A stretch of 64,000 nt of DNA from Palsa-1033 sp963735455. GTDB taxonomy: Bacteria > Chloroflexota > Limnocylindria > Limnocylindrales > CSP1-4. The stretch spans positions 248,001 through 312,000 of the forward strand of contig CAVTKZ010000003.1 of NCBI GenBank assembly GCA_963735455.1, written 5' to 3'. The notes under the pieces were generated by a model. That model did not search any database, was not told where the DNA came from, and saw only the letters and a program-made list of their open reading frames with translations. The position numbers and the translations under genes were made by a program. Below are positions 34,293 to 43,036 of the stretch, piece by piece. Each line of letters begins with the position of its first letter. Position 1 is the stretch's first letter.

Positions 34293-35077
34293 GGCAGGCT
34301 CAGCCGGCCGGTGATCGTGGCTCCGATCAGGACGATCGTGGCCAGGCCGAGCAGCCAGCGCCCGAGCCGCTGGCCCTGGTCGTCGGGCATCGGCCGGATC
34401 GTTGCCCTCCGGCGGGGTGCCGAGAACGCCCGCGCCTCGAGGGCCATCGTCCGCTCCTCCACCTCGGACAGGGCACCCGAGATCATCGGCCCCGCCAGCG
34501 GCACGATCCCCCGGATTCGGCGCCAGACCGAGCCCTCCGTGTCGAGGCCGCGCGCCCGTTGCGAATCGGCCACCTCGCCGGCCCGCGCGGCGAGGCGGGG
34601 AATCGTCCGGATCGCCGCGCCGATGATGAACGACGCCCGCCGCCCGAGGCCGCGCCGCTCGAGATCGGCGAGCAGGTCGTCGGTCGGCGTGGTCAGGGCG
34701 AAGACCGCGACGCTCAGGGCGAAGGCCAGGATCCGGAGCGACGCCTGGCCGGCGACCGTCAGCCCGCTGGCCGTGGCGTGGAACGGGCCGACCACCAGGA
34801 TCGTGTCGGTGGCGCCGGGGTACAGGAACGTGTTGATCAGGACGATCGAGATCAGCAATGGCACCGTGGCCAGCACGAAGGGCAGGAACGCTCGGCCCAG
34901 CCGGGCGCCGGCGACGGTGGCCCCGACGACGAGGAGGGCGACGATCGGGGCCAGCCAGCCCCGGAGCACGAAGGCGAGGGCCGCCGTGCACAGGGCGATG
35001 ACCAGCTTCGTCGTCGGGTTCAGGCCGCGATAGAACCCGGCCGGTGGCCGGAGGACGTAGCCCGGAACAGGAGACAG
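34289..35077 (-). CDS. ecfT: ECF transporter transmembrane subunit EcfT
   Basis: Membrane coupling subunit of the ECF importer: N-terminal FYRGLNPTTKLVIALCTAAL, several hydrophobic helices, and the cytoplasmic Ala-Arg-Gly motif SQRARGLDTEGS that contacts the ATPases, with a second region MALEARAFSAPRRRATI. There is no ATG, GTG or TTG between the upstream gene's stop (35109) and the start of homology, so the start is either CTG 35077 or lost through an indel. The first internal GTG (34969) would delete the first membrane helix. About 262 aa. Followed by ecfA1 with TTGA overlap. Confidence 0.78.
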   Translation of the reverse strand: MSPVPGYVLRPPAGFYRGLNPTTKLVIALCTAALAFVLRGWLAPIVALLVVGATVAGARLGRAFLPFVLATVPLLISIVLINTFLYPGATDTILVVGPFHATASGLTVAGQASLRILAFALSVAVFALTTPTDDLLADLERRGLGRRASFIIGAAIRTIPRLAARAGEVADSQRARGLDTEGSVWRRIRGIVPLAGPMISGALSEVEERTMALEARAFSAPRRRATIRPMPDDQGQRLGRWLLGLATIVLIGATITGRLSLP

Positions 35078-35108
35078 GTTGGTCTCCGCCTGCGGCCCGA
35101 CGGAGCGC

Positions 35109-35931
35109 TCAGTCGAGGCCGGGCCCGACCAGCCGCTCGCCGTTCGGGAACCGGGCGATGATCCGACGCGAGAGCCCGGCCAGGATGATGAACACGACGA
35201 AGCTCGTGATCGTCTTGTCGATCGGGTCGCTGAACAGGCCCTGGCCGAGCGAGGCGTGGATCACGTCGGAGCCACCCTGCCGGAGGGCCGCCACCAGGAC
35301 GTCCACGCCCGAGCCGGTCACGCCGCCGAAGACGTAGGCCGAGATCGGCGCCGAGACGAAGGCCGCCACGATCCCGGTGATCACGCCGGCGAGGGCGACC
35401 CAGAAGCCGGCCAGGTCCTTCGACACGAGGATGAAGCCCGCGACCATGATCGCCGCGACGATCGCGATCAGGACGATCGCGGCGAAGACCCAGCTCGGGT
35501 AGCCGCCGATGTTCGGGTCGGTGTAGGCCGGGTTGTTCAGGATCGGGTAGGCGACGACGACGATGACCACCGCCGCGGTCGCGGCGGCCAGGATCAGGAC
35601 GAGTCGCGAAGCCGGCCGCGAGCGATAGATCCCGAGCTGGCCCCAGACGCCCGGCCAGCAGGCCGATCACCCCGGCGGTGATCGCGAACGGCCCGATCGT
35701 GCCGCCCCCGATTCCCGGCGCGTACTGCCAGATCAGGTTCGACAGGATGCCGGTCAGGGCGCCGGCCAGCGGCCCGGCCAGGACGCCGACCAGGATCGTG
35801 CCGATCGAGTCGAGGTAGATCGGCAGCTTGAGGACCTGCTGGACGGTCACCCCCAGGACGATGTTGATGGCGATCGCGATCGGCATCAGGACGATCGTCC
35901 GCGTCGTGAACTGGCGCGAGATCCAGCCCAT
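35109..35931 (-). CDS. ECF transporter substrate-specific (S) component, one frame slip
   Basis: Membrane protein that binds the transported compound. Opens with MGWISRQFTTRTIVLMPIAI and helices ending GTIGPFAITAGVIGLLAGRL. After a slip near 35650 the frame continues VWGQLGIYRSRPASRLVL and four more helices (FAAIVLIAIVAAIMVAGFIL, FWVALAGVITGIVAAFV, and others) to PNGERLVGPGLD. About 273 aa, longer than the usual 170-200 of S components. It could not be assigned to a known vitamin group. The upstream nucleoside hydrolase suggests nucleosides or bases as cargo. Strong hydrophobic pattern and operon position make the S-component call fairly safe. Confidence 0.7.
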
Positions 35932-36000
35932 CGTTGATCCCTCCGAACCTGCCTGCTCGCACGATCCGGGCGTTTGCCGGGCCTCGAGACTCCCTCGCTC

Positions 36001-37090
36001 CTAGGGTGCCACGTCCGGGGTGCCGGCGGCTACTCCCAGCCGCTCGGCGAGGGCCCCGACGCGCTCGATCAGGCGGGCCAGGAATGCCTCGGCATCGGCG
36101 CTCACGGCAACGTCGACGTTCGGCGAGCCGGTGCCACAGGCCGCGGAAGTCGGCGATCGTCTGGCCCATCGCCAGCTCGCCGCCGGTCTCCACGTCAACG
36201 GCCACCGCTTCGGTCCGGACGAGCGTCTCGTCGAGGGCCGCCGCGGCGGCCAGGGGATCGTGGATGAACGCGCCGTAGAAGCCGTCGTACCGGGCGTGGA
36301 ACTCCATGTAGAAGCGCAGCGCGTCGGCGACGAACCGGACGACCGGGTTGCTGGCCACCGAGCGCGTCGCGCGCATCGGGTCCTCGCCCCGGCTCAGGGC
36401 GATCGAATCGTCGGGCCGGCTGCCGGCCCGCCGGGCCAGGGCCACGACGTGCTCGGGCCGGATGACCGCCTGCTCGGTCACGTCCAGGCCGAGGACCAGG
36501 ATCCGGGGCACGCCCGGATCGGCTTCGATCGCCGCGCTCCAAGCCCCCATGACGGCGCGCGCGGCGTCCGGGTCGCAGTGGATGTTCCACTCCGAGACCG
36601 GAGTCGTGTTGCCCGGCACCCGAAAGGCGCCGCCCATGACCACGACCCGGCGCAGGAGCTGGGGCAATGCCGGCTCGCGCTCGAGCGCGACCGCCAGGTT
36701 GGTCAGCGGCCCGATGCACAGCACGGTCAGCTCGCCGGGCCGTCGGCGGGCCTCCTCGGCGAACAGGTCAGCGGCGTGCCGGGTTGAAAGTGGCCGGCGC
36801 CCGGCGGGCAGCTCGGCGTAGCCAATGCCCCGTGGGCCGTGGGTCTCGGGCGTGACCTCGAGGGGCCGGACCAGGGGCACCGTTCGCCCCAGGGCGACCT
36901 CGACGTCGGCCCGGCCGACCAGCTCGAGCAGGCCCCGGTTGTTCTCGGCGACCTGCTGGGCTTCGACGTTGCCACTGCAGCAGGTGATCGCAACCATCTC
37001 GGCGTCGTCCGACGCGAGCAGGTAGAGGAGGGCCAGGCTGTCGTCGATGCCCGTATCGCAATCGACGACGATCGGCCGGCGCGGGCTCAT
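36001..37090 (-). CDS. Nucleoside hydrolase (inosine/uridine-preferring family), one frame slip
   Basis: Calcium-dependent N-ribohydrolase splitting nucleosides to base and ribose. The Asp cluster VVDCDTGIDDSLALLYLL is at the N-terminus. The middle has LTVLCIGPLTNLAVALE, VVMGGAFRVPGNTTPVSEWN and IHCDPDAARAVM, and the substrate region includes YDGFYGAFIHDPLAAAAALD. The frame breaks near 36130 (GLWHRL); ignoring one base, the protein ends in SPNVDVAVSADAEAFLARL and a short helix, about 363 aa. The start overlaps the GNAT stop (ATGA). Its position directly upstream of the ECF S component suggests salvage of imported nucleosides. Confidence 0.85.
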
Positions 37091-37672
37091 CGCAGGTCGA
37101 GGCGGACGATGTCGCGAACCACCGTAGCCTGCTTCGATTCGACCTGGCGCTCGACGTGGAAGCCGGCCCGCAGGAACGTCGACAGCGTGCCGGTGTAGAG
37201 CGTCGGCCCGGTCGGCTTGCCCTGCGAGGTGTCGACGGGATAGGCCTCGAGCGCCGGTGCGCCGTGCTCACGGGCGTAGGCGATCGCGCCGTCAAGGAGC
37301 TGCCCACCGACGCCCTGCCGCCTGGCCCGCCGGCCGACCACGAAGCAGACGATCGACCAGACCCGGCACGTCGTCCAGCCGGGGCCGGACCCGCGAGCGC
37401 TCGAGGTGCTCGAAGTCCTCGCGCGGCCCCAGGCTGACCCAGCCGACAGCCGCGCCGTCCGCGGTCAGGGCGACCAGGCCGGGCGCCAGCGGGCGATCAG
37501 CCTGCGCCCGGAGGAGTGCCCGGTTCGCGTCCCTGACCTCGTTCGCGTTCGCCCCGAAGCCGCTCGTCCGCCAGAACTGGCACCAGCACCAGCGCGGATC
37601 GCCACCCTCCTCGAACAGGGCGGCGAGCGCCGGCCACGTCTCGCCGGTCAGCGGTCGAATGTCGAGCTCCAC
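37087..37672 (-). CDS. GNAT-family N-acetyltransferase, one frame slip
   Basis: Acetyl-CoA-dependent acetyltransferase, about 194 aa. N-terminal half MELDIRPLTGETWPALAALF, a Trp/Cys-rich WCWCQFWRTSGF and LVALTADGAAVGWVSLGPRE. After a slip near 37345, the acetyl-CoA loop RRARRQGVGGQLLDGAIAYA follows, then ALEAYPVDT and a C-terminal AGFHVERQVESKQATVVRD. First gene of the minus-strand operon leading into the nucleoside hydrolase and the ECF transporter. Substrate unknown; possibly unrelated to nucleosides. Confidence 0.72.
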
Positions 37673-37721
37673 GACTCAACGATAACCGGGGCGAGACTCC
37701 CGGGGCCCCGATCGCCAGCCG

Positions 37722-37727
37722 TACACT
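37722..37727 (+). promoter_or_regulatory. -10 box TACACT, leaderless purK
   Basis: TACACT ends six bases before the GTG at 37734; no ribosome site is present. No clear -35. Confidence 0.45.
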
Positions 37728-37733
37728 CCGAGC

Positions 37734-38915
37734 GTGAGCCCGACTCCCGACGAGACGCCGCCGATCCTGCCGCCGGACACGATCGGGATCATCGGCGGGG
37801 GCCAGCTCGGTCGGATGCTCGCGCTGGCGGCCCGGGCGATGGGCTACCGGATCGCGATCATGGACCCCGATCGAGAGTGCCCGGCCGCAAGCCTGGCCGA
37901 TGAGCTGGTCGTCGGCGCCTACGACGACGTGGGGGCGGCGGTCCGGCTGGCCGAGATGAGCTCGGTCGTCACCTACGAGCTGGAGCACGTGGCTGCCGCG
38001 GTCGGCCGGGCAGCCGCCGGGATCCGCCCCTTGCGGCCCGGCATCCGGGCCCTGGAGGTGACCCAGGATCGCCTGGCCGAGCGGCGATTCCTCGAGAGCG
38101 CCGGGGCCGCGGTCGCGCCCTGGCGCGAGGTGCGGACGCGGATCGACCTGGAGTCGGCCGCTGCCGAGCTGGGCTGGCCGCTTCGCCTGAAGGCGGCGAT
38201 CGGCGGCTACGACGGCCGGAGCCAGGTTCGCCTGGCCGGCCCTGGCGACCACGACGGGGCGTGGCGCGACCTCGAGCGCTCGGCTGCCGCGGCAGGGCTG
38301 CTCCTCGAACGTGAGCTCGACTTCGCCTGTGAGCTGTCGGTCGTCGTGGCCCGAGGGCTCGACGGCCGGGCGCTGCCGTTTGCCGTGGGCCGCAACCGGC
38401 ACGACGCCGGGATCCTGTTCGAGACGCTCGTCCCGGCGCCGCGGCCGGTGACCCCCGAGATCGCGACCCAGGCCCACGGGCTGGCCATCCACCTGGCCGA
38501 AGCGCTCGACGTGGTCGGCACTCTGACCGTGGAGCTGTTCCTGCTCCGCGACGGCTCGCTTGCCGTCAACGAGCTGGCACCGCGGGTCCACAACAGTGGC
38601 CACTGGACGATCGAGGGGGCCGCCACGAGCCAGTTCGAGCAGCACATCCGGGCGATCTGCGGCCTGCCCCTGGGTGATCCCGCGGCGCACGGGGCGACGG
38701 CGATGCTCAACCTGCTGGGCACGGGCGAGCGGCGCTCGGCGCAGCTCGCCGGCGTGGCCGAGGCGCTGGCCGACCCGGGCGTCCACCTCCACCTGTACGA
38801 CAAGCGGCAGGTCTTCGAGCGTCGCAAGATGGGCCACCTGACCGTGCTCGCCGGGACGCCCGAGGCGGCCCTCGAGCGCGCCCAGCGAGCTCGCGACCGG
38901 CTCAGCTGGAGCTGA
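37734..38915 (+). CDS. purK: N5-carboxyaminoimidazole ribonucleotide synthase
   Basis: ATP-grasp enzyme of purine synthesis: carboxylates AIR to N5-CAIR using ATP and bicarbonate. 393 aa from GTG 37734. IGIIGGGQLGRMLALAARAM opens the protein; then CPAASLADELVVGAY, YELEHV, KAAIGGYDGRSQVRLAG and the metal/ATP site VELFLLRDGSLAVNELAPR with HNSGHWTIEGA. Partner purE lies 1.5 kb downstream, separated by icd. A divergent GNAT operon begins 60 nt upstream. Confidence 0.92.
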   Translation: MSPTPDETPPILPPDTIGIIGGGQLGRMLALAARAMGYRIAIMDPDRECPAASLADELVVGAYDDVGAAVRLAEMSSVVTYELEHVAAAVGRAAAGIRPLRPGIRALEVTQDRLAERRFLESAGAAVAPWREVRTRIDLESAAAELGWPLRLKAAIGGYDGRSQVRLAGPGDHDGAWRDLERSAAAAGLLLERELDFACELSVVVARGLDGRALPFAVGRNRHDAGILFETLVPAPRPVTPEIATQAHGLAIHLAEALDVVGTLTVELFLLRDGSLAVNELAPRVHNSGHWTIEGAATSQFEQHIRAICGLPLGDPAAHGATAMLNLLGTGERRSAQLAGVAEALADPGVHLHLYDKRQVFERRKMGHLTVLAGTPEAALERAQRARDRLSWS

Positions 38916-38967
38916 CCGGCGACCCGCGTCGGCGAGCAGGCGTCGCTGGCCCGCCCGCTGCCCCGGC

Positions 38968-38999
38968 TAGAATTGGCGAGCCCGCGAACCAGCCAGGAG
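38968..38999 (+). promoter_or_regulatory. icd promoter -10 and ribosome site
   Basis: TAGAAT (38968-38973) with an AGGAG at 38995-38999, 10 nt before the ATG at 39010. This is a conventional leader, in contrast to the leaderless neighbours. Confidence 0.4.
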
Positions 39000-39009
39000 T
39001 GATCCGCCG

Positions 39010-40488
39010 ATGCCGTCTGCCTCGCACCGCGTGACCGTCATCCCGGGCGACGGCGTCGGGCCGGAGGTGGTCCGGGCCGGGGTCCGGGTGATCGAGGCGG
39101 CCGGGGTGAGGATCGACTGGGAGGAGGCGGCGGCCGGCGCCAGCGTCTTCCAGACCGGCGACACGTCGGGCGTGCCGGCCGAGACTCGCCATTCGATCGA
39201 GCGCACCAGGGTCGTCCTCAAGGGCCCCCTCGAGACGCCGGTCGGCTTCGGCGAGAAGAGTGCCAACGTCACCCTGCGCAAGCTGTTCGAGACGTATGCC
39301 AACGTCCGCCCGGCGCGCGAGCTGCCGGGCGTCCCGACCCGCTACGCGGGCGAGGGCGTGGACATGGTCATCGTCCGCGAGAACGTCGAGGACCTGTACG
39401 CCGGGATCGAGCACATGGTCACGCCCGACGTGGGCCAGTGCCTCAAGGTGATCAGCCGGAAGGGCTCCGAGAAGGTGATCCGCTACGCCTTCGAGCTGGC
39501 CCGCCGGGAGGGCCGCCGGAAGGTCACCGCGGCGACCAAGGCCAACATCATGAAGATGACCGAGGGCCTGTTCAAGGCGGTCTTCGAGGAGCTGGCGCCC
39601 GAGTATCCGGAGATCCAGGCCGAGCACCTGATCATCGACAACGTCGCCCACCAGCTGGCCAAGCAGCCGAACCAGTTCGACATCGTGGTCACGACCAACC
39701 TGAACGGCGACATCATCAGCGACCTGGCCAGCGGCCTGGTCGGCGGCCTGGGCTTCGCCTCCTCGGGCAATTACGGTGACTCGGTGGCGATCTTCGAGGC
39801 GGTCCACGGCTCGGCGCCCAAGTACGCCGGCAAGGACGTCATCAACCCGACCGCCCTGATCCTGAGCTCGGTGATGATGCTCCGCCACCTGGGCGAGGCG
39901 GCCGCCGCCGACCGGGTCGAGGACGCCGTCCTGGTCACCCTGGAGGAGGGCACCGCGACCACCCAGGACCTCGTCCGGCAGACCGGCGGCGACGTGGACA
40001 CGGCCGCCTCCACGACCGGCTTCACCGACGCCGTGATCGCCAACCTGGGACGCGGGCCGGCGACCCTCAAGGCCCGTCGATCCGCGCCGGGCGGGTCACG
40101 TCCGGTGCCCCTCCCGGCCTGGTCGTATGGCCCCGAGCGATACGCCGCGATCGAGCGGCGGACCGTCGGCCTGGACATCTTCATCGAGACCGGCGAAGAG
40201 GCCGCCCGGCTGGGGCCCGAGCTCGAGGGCGTCGCCGCAGGCGGTCCGTTCGAGCTCCATTTCATCGAGAGCCGGGGCACCAAGGTGTACCCCTCGGTCG
40301 GCCTGTCGGCGGACGGCGTCCGCCTCCTGCGGGCCCGCTTCCTGACCCGCGATGGCGGACCGGCGCTCGACGCGGACCTGCTCGACCTGCAGGCCCGGGT
40401 TGCCGTCCGGCAACCGGGTTGGACCCATATCGAGAAGCTCCACGTCTTCAACGGCGCGGACGGCTTCACCAAGGCACAGGGCGAGTAG
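39010..40488 (+). CDS. icd: Isocitrate dehydrogenase, ~490-aa type
   Basis: Beta-decarboxylating dehydrogenase oxidising isocitrate to 2-oxoglutarate in the TCA cycle, 492 aa. VIPGDGVGPEVVRAGVRV opens; the substrate motif KSANVTLRKLFETYANVRP is of SxNxxLR type, as in isocitrate rather than isopropylmalate enzymes; VRENVEDLYAGIEHM, NLNGDIISDLASGLVGGLG and FEAVHGSAPKYAGKDVINP follow. A C-terminal extra domain from about residue 370 (RRTVGLDIFIETGEEA) is the mark of the Thermus/Rickettsia-like type. The cofactor (NAD or NADP) is not settled by eye. The stop directly abuts the purE start. Confidence 0.88.
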   Translation: MPSASHRVTVIPGDGVGPEVVRAGVRVIEAAGVRIDWEEAAAGASVFQTGDTSGVPAETRHSIERTRVVLKGPLETPVGFGEKSANVTLRKLFETYANVRPARELPGVPTRYAGEGVDMVIVRENVEDLYAGIEHMVTPDVGQCLKVISRKGSEKVIRYAFELARREGRRKVTAATKANIMKMTEGLFKAVFEELAPEYPEIQAEHLIIDNVAHQLAKQPNQFDIVVTTNLNGDIISDLASGLVGGLGFASSGNYGDSVAIFEAVHGSAPKYAGKDVINPTALILSSVMMLRHLGEAAAADRVEDAVLVTLEEGTATTQDLVRQTGGDVDTAASTTGFTDAVIANLGRGPATLKARRSAPGGSRPVPLPAWSYGPERYAAIERRTVGLDIFIETGEEAARLGPELEGVAAGGPFELHFIESRGTKVYPSVGLSADGVRLLRARFLTRDGGPALDADLLDLQARVAVRQPGWTHIEKLHVFNGADGFTKAQGE

Positions 40489-40986
40489 GTGGCCGAGCGC
40501 ACGTCGGCGCAGGTCGGGGTCGTCGGCGGCAGCCGTTCGGACTTCCCGGTCCTCGAGAAGGCAGCCGCCCTGCTGACCGAGCTCGGCGTGGCCAATGAGC
40601 TGCGGGTCGTGTCGGCCCATCGGACGCCCGACCTGCTCTATCGCTATGCCGAGGAGGCAGGTGGACGGGGTCTCCAGGTGATCATCGCCGGCGCCGGTGG
40701 TGCCGCCCACCTGCCCGGGATGCTGGCGGCCAAGACGATCCTGCCGGTGATCGGCGTGCCGATCCCGACGCAGCACCTGGGCGGCCTCGATTCGCTCCTG
40801 TCGATCGTCCAGATGCCACGCGGCGTGCCGGTGGCGACCGTGGCCATCGGCAACGCCGAGAACGCGGCGATCCTGGCTGCCGAGATCCTGGCCCTGGCCG
40901 ATCCCGCCCTGCGTGCCCGCGTTGCGGCCTATCGCGCCGCCCAGACCCAGGCCGTCCTCGACGACGAGTCGAACCGGCCGGGCTGA
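40489..40986 (+). CDS. purE: N5-carboxyaminoimidazole ribonucleotide mutase, class I
   Basis: Isomerises N5-CAIR to CAIR, the step after PurK. 165 aa, GTG 40489 immediately after the icd stop. GVVGGSRSDFPVLEKAAALL, VVSAHRTPDLLYRYAEEAGG and IAGAGGAAHLPGMLAAKT carry the class I catalytic His and Gly residues, followed by PTQHLGGLDSLLSIVQMPRG. Octamer-forming cytoplasmic enzyme. Ends with a usual C-terminal helix. Confidence 0.93.
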   Translation: MAERTSAQVGVVGGSRSDFPVLEKAAALLTELGVANELRVVSAHRTPDLLYRYAEEAGGRGLQVIIAGAGGAAHLPGMLAAKTILPVIGVPIPTQHLGGLDSLLSIVQMPRGVPVATVAIGNAENAAILAAEILALADPALRARVAAYRAAQTQAVLDDESNRPG

Positions 40987-41028
40987 GCGCGGTCCGAGTC
41001 CCCGGCGGTCAAGGCGGGCGGTCGCGCC

Positions 41029-41034
41029 TACACT
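41029..41034 (+). promoter_or_regulatory. -10 box TACACT, leaderless
   Basis: TACACT ends six bases before the ATG at 41041, without a ribosome site. Confidence 0.45.
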
Positions 41035-41040
41035 CGGCGG

Positions 41041-41556
41041 ATGACTGAGCCGCGCTCGATGGACGACGAACGCTGGGAGCCGGGGATGCCCGTCCTGGAT
41101 CGCCAGGCGCTGCCCGAGACGGCGCCGATTGGCGCGCCAATGGCCACGCCGCTGAACTTGCCGGCGTCCCGCGGGGCGGCCCGGCCCATCCCCGGCCCGC
41201 TGCCGCCGAGCCTGGCCGGCCTGCCCCCGCGGAGCGTGCCCGAGACCCGGCCCACGCCACTCCAGCAGCAGTACGTGCTCCTGTCGGTGCCCGGCCTGAT
41301 CGCCGGCTTCATTGCCATCTCGGCCCTCGAGCTGGGGACCCTGATCAGCAGCCCATTGATCAAGCTGTGCGTCCTGGTCGGGGCGCCACTCCTGGCGGTG
41401 GCGAACGCCGACGCGATCCTGCGCATCTGGCGGGCGGCCTGGGCGTGGATGACGGTCGACCGGACGAAAGGCCTCTTCCGGCTGGCCTGGGTCGTCACCG
41501 CGACCATCCTGTGGGTCGTCCTGATCGGGGTGGCCGTCGTCGTGCTCCTGGCGTGA
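41041..41556 (+). CDS. Hypothetical membrane protein, 171 aa
   Basis: A Pro-rich cytoplasmic N-terminus (1-~75, with PASRGAARPIPGPLPPSL) precedes about three membrane helices (LLSVPGLIAGFIAISALELG, LIKLCVLVGAPLLAVANADA, WVVTATILWVVLIGVAVVVL). A Trp/Arg-rich loop between helices (RIWRAAWAWMTVDRTK) faces the cytoplasm. Family not recognised. The stop shares a base with the NUDIX ATG (TGATG), so the two are co-translated. Confidence 0.65.
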   Translation: MTEPRSMDDERWEPGMPVLDRQALPETAPIGAPMATPLNLPASRGAARPIPGPLPPSLAGLPPRSVPETRPTPLQQQYVLLSVPGLIAGFIAISALELGTLISSPLIKLCVLVGAPLLAVANADAILRIWRAAWAWMTVDRTKGLFRLAWVVTATILWVVLIGVAVVVLLA

Positions 41557-42194
41557 TGGACCGTGACGGCCGGCCCCCCCGTGGTCCGGACGGCCGCTCG
41601 ACGGACATTGACTCGGGCGGCGGCGTGCCGCCCTGGATGGCGTCGGCTCTCAACAACTGCAGCCGCTGCGGCACGGCGCTCGTCTTCGGGGCGGTCGACG
41701 GCGACCATCGCGACCGGCTCGTCTGCCCAGCGTGCGGCTGGATCGCCTACGTCAACCCGCGCCTGGTGGTCACCTCGTTGCCGATCACCGACTCCGGCCA
41801 GGTCGTGCTGATCCGGCGGGGGATCGAGCCGGCGGTTGGTGCCTGGGCCCAGCCCGGCGGCTTCCTGGAGATCGACGAGACCGTCAACGAGGGTGCGATC
41901 CGCGAGACCCTCGAGGAGACTGGCCTGCTGATCGAGCCGGGCGAGGTGATCGGGCTCTACTCACGCCTCGAGGCGGCCGTCGTCGTCCTCGTCTTCGAGG
42001 CCCGGATCGTGGGCGGCGCCTTCCGCCCGAGCCCCGAGGCGACCGAGATCGTGGCCTTCGAGCCCGACGCGATCCCGTGGCCCGAGATCGCCTTCAAGAC
42101 CACCTACTGGGCCCTCAGCGACTGGCTCCGGCGGCGCCACCCGGAGCTGCGCCCCGGCGACGTGATCGCCGAACGCCGCCACTGGGAAGGCTGA
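41556..42194 (+). CDS. NUDIX hydrolase with zinc ribbon (NudC-like)
   Basis: Pyrophosphohydrolase, 212 aa. A zinc ribbon comes first (NCSRCG and CPACGW), then the Nudix box GGFLEIDETVNEGAIRETLE with ETGL, i.e. the G-x5-E-x7-REUxEExGU pattern complete. The arrangement recalls NudC-like NADH/ADP-ribose pyrophosphatases, but the NudC-specific C-terminal motif was not seen, so the substrate is open. ATG 41556 is preferred to GTG 41553. In-frame sequence further upstream is a shadow of the membrane gene. Confidence 0.85.
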   Translation: MDRDGRPPRGPDGRSTDIDSGGGVPPWMASALNNCSRCGTALVFGAVDGDHRDRLVCPACGWIAYVNPRLVVTSLPITDSGQVVLIRRGIEPAVGAWAQPGGFLEIDETVNEGAIRETLEETGLLIEPGEVIGLYSRLEAAVVVLVFEARIVGGAFRPSPEATEIVAFEPDAIPWPEIAFKTTYWALSDWLRRRHPELRPGDVIAERRHWEG

Positions 42195-42197
42195 GGC

Positions 42198-42754
42198 GTG
42201 ACCCCTGTCGACAAACCCTCGGATGGCGAGGCGGTCACCTATCGTTTGACGCCGGAGGAGGCGTATCGCGCAAGCCAGCTGCGTCTTCCATCCTGGCTCC
42301 CGAGAGCCCAGGTGGCGAGCGGGTGCTTGCTCCTCATTGGGGCGGCTTTGCTCCTGTTTCTCAGCGATTCGCCCGACTGGGCATTCTTCGCCGCGGTGGT
42401 TGGCCTTGGCAGGCTGCTTCGCCGTGGATCTTCCGTGCGCTGGCGTTGCGCCGTCTCCGCTCGGCGTTTTCGTCAGAAGCAGGATCGACGAGGGTCGAGC
42501 TCAAGCACGACGGCATCCACGCCTCTCGAGGGGACTCGTCCTCGGTGGTTGGATGGCGAGCTCTGGCGAGCGTCGTCGGCCGAAACGAGCTTGTTGTGAT
42601 CAGCAGTCCGGCCCGGCCCGTCGCGGCGATCCCAACCAGGGCATTCCGTAGCGAGCTGCACCTGCGCCAATTCCTCACGGAGGGAAATGCGTACCTCGCC
42701 GCGGCGCACGCGCAGGATCCATCGGACCAGAAATCGGCCGGCGGAACCCGGTAG
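42198..42754 (+). CDS. YcxB-like membrane protein, one frame slip
   Basis: Starts at GTG 42198, three bases after NUDIX. The N-terminal half (YRLTPEEAYRASQLRLPSWL) and the helix VASGCLLLIGAALLLFL are in the first frame. After a slip near 42405 the second helix region continues in the next frame (AASPWIFRALALRRLRSAFS). A YcxB-type C-terminal domain follows (VELKHDGIHASRGDSSSVVG, AIPTRAFRSELHLRQFL), ending near SAGGTR. About 185 aa when joined. YcxB-like domains are small membrane-linked beta domains of unknown function. Either a read error or a recent pseudogene. Confidence 0.6.
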
Positions 42755-43036
42755 GTTCCCAGGCCGACTCCGACGTCCCTCCGGCCAGAAGCCATCCCAC
42801 AGTCCATGCCAACTAGTCGTGGGGACACTGTTAGGACCTGACTCGGGCCGAATCGGGGCTAGGATCAGGCCCCTAGAGGCCTGCTGGGCGCCGACTCCTG
42901 CTCAGCCAAGGAGGGCGGAGCCGGCCGATCGAGCCCTCGCGGTGCCGGTTCCGTGCATACCAGCACTCCCAAGGGTAAATGGCAAGATTTGGCGCGGCCG
43001 GGACGCGGAGCCCGGGCCAACCGGCCGGACCCGGCC
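42755..43036. other. Gene-free gap
   Basis: About 280 nt between the YcxB-like gene and the aldehyde dehydrogenase stop. No frame with the local codon bias. A GGGGCTAGGATCAGGCCCC-like inverted repeat (near 42856-42875) could be a transcription end hairpin for either converging gene. Nothing else seen. Confidence 0.4.

Noticed and set aside
26495..36200. Programmed ribosomal frameshifting in the broken genes
   Set aside because: The slips occur at unrelated sequences without heptameric slippery sites or stimulatory structures and in both directions; error or decay explains them better.
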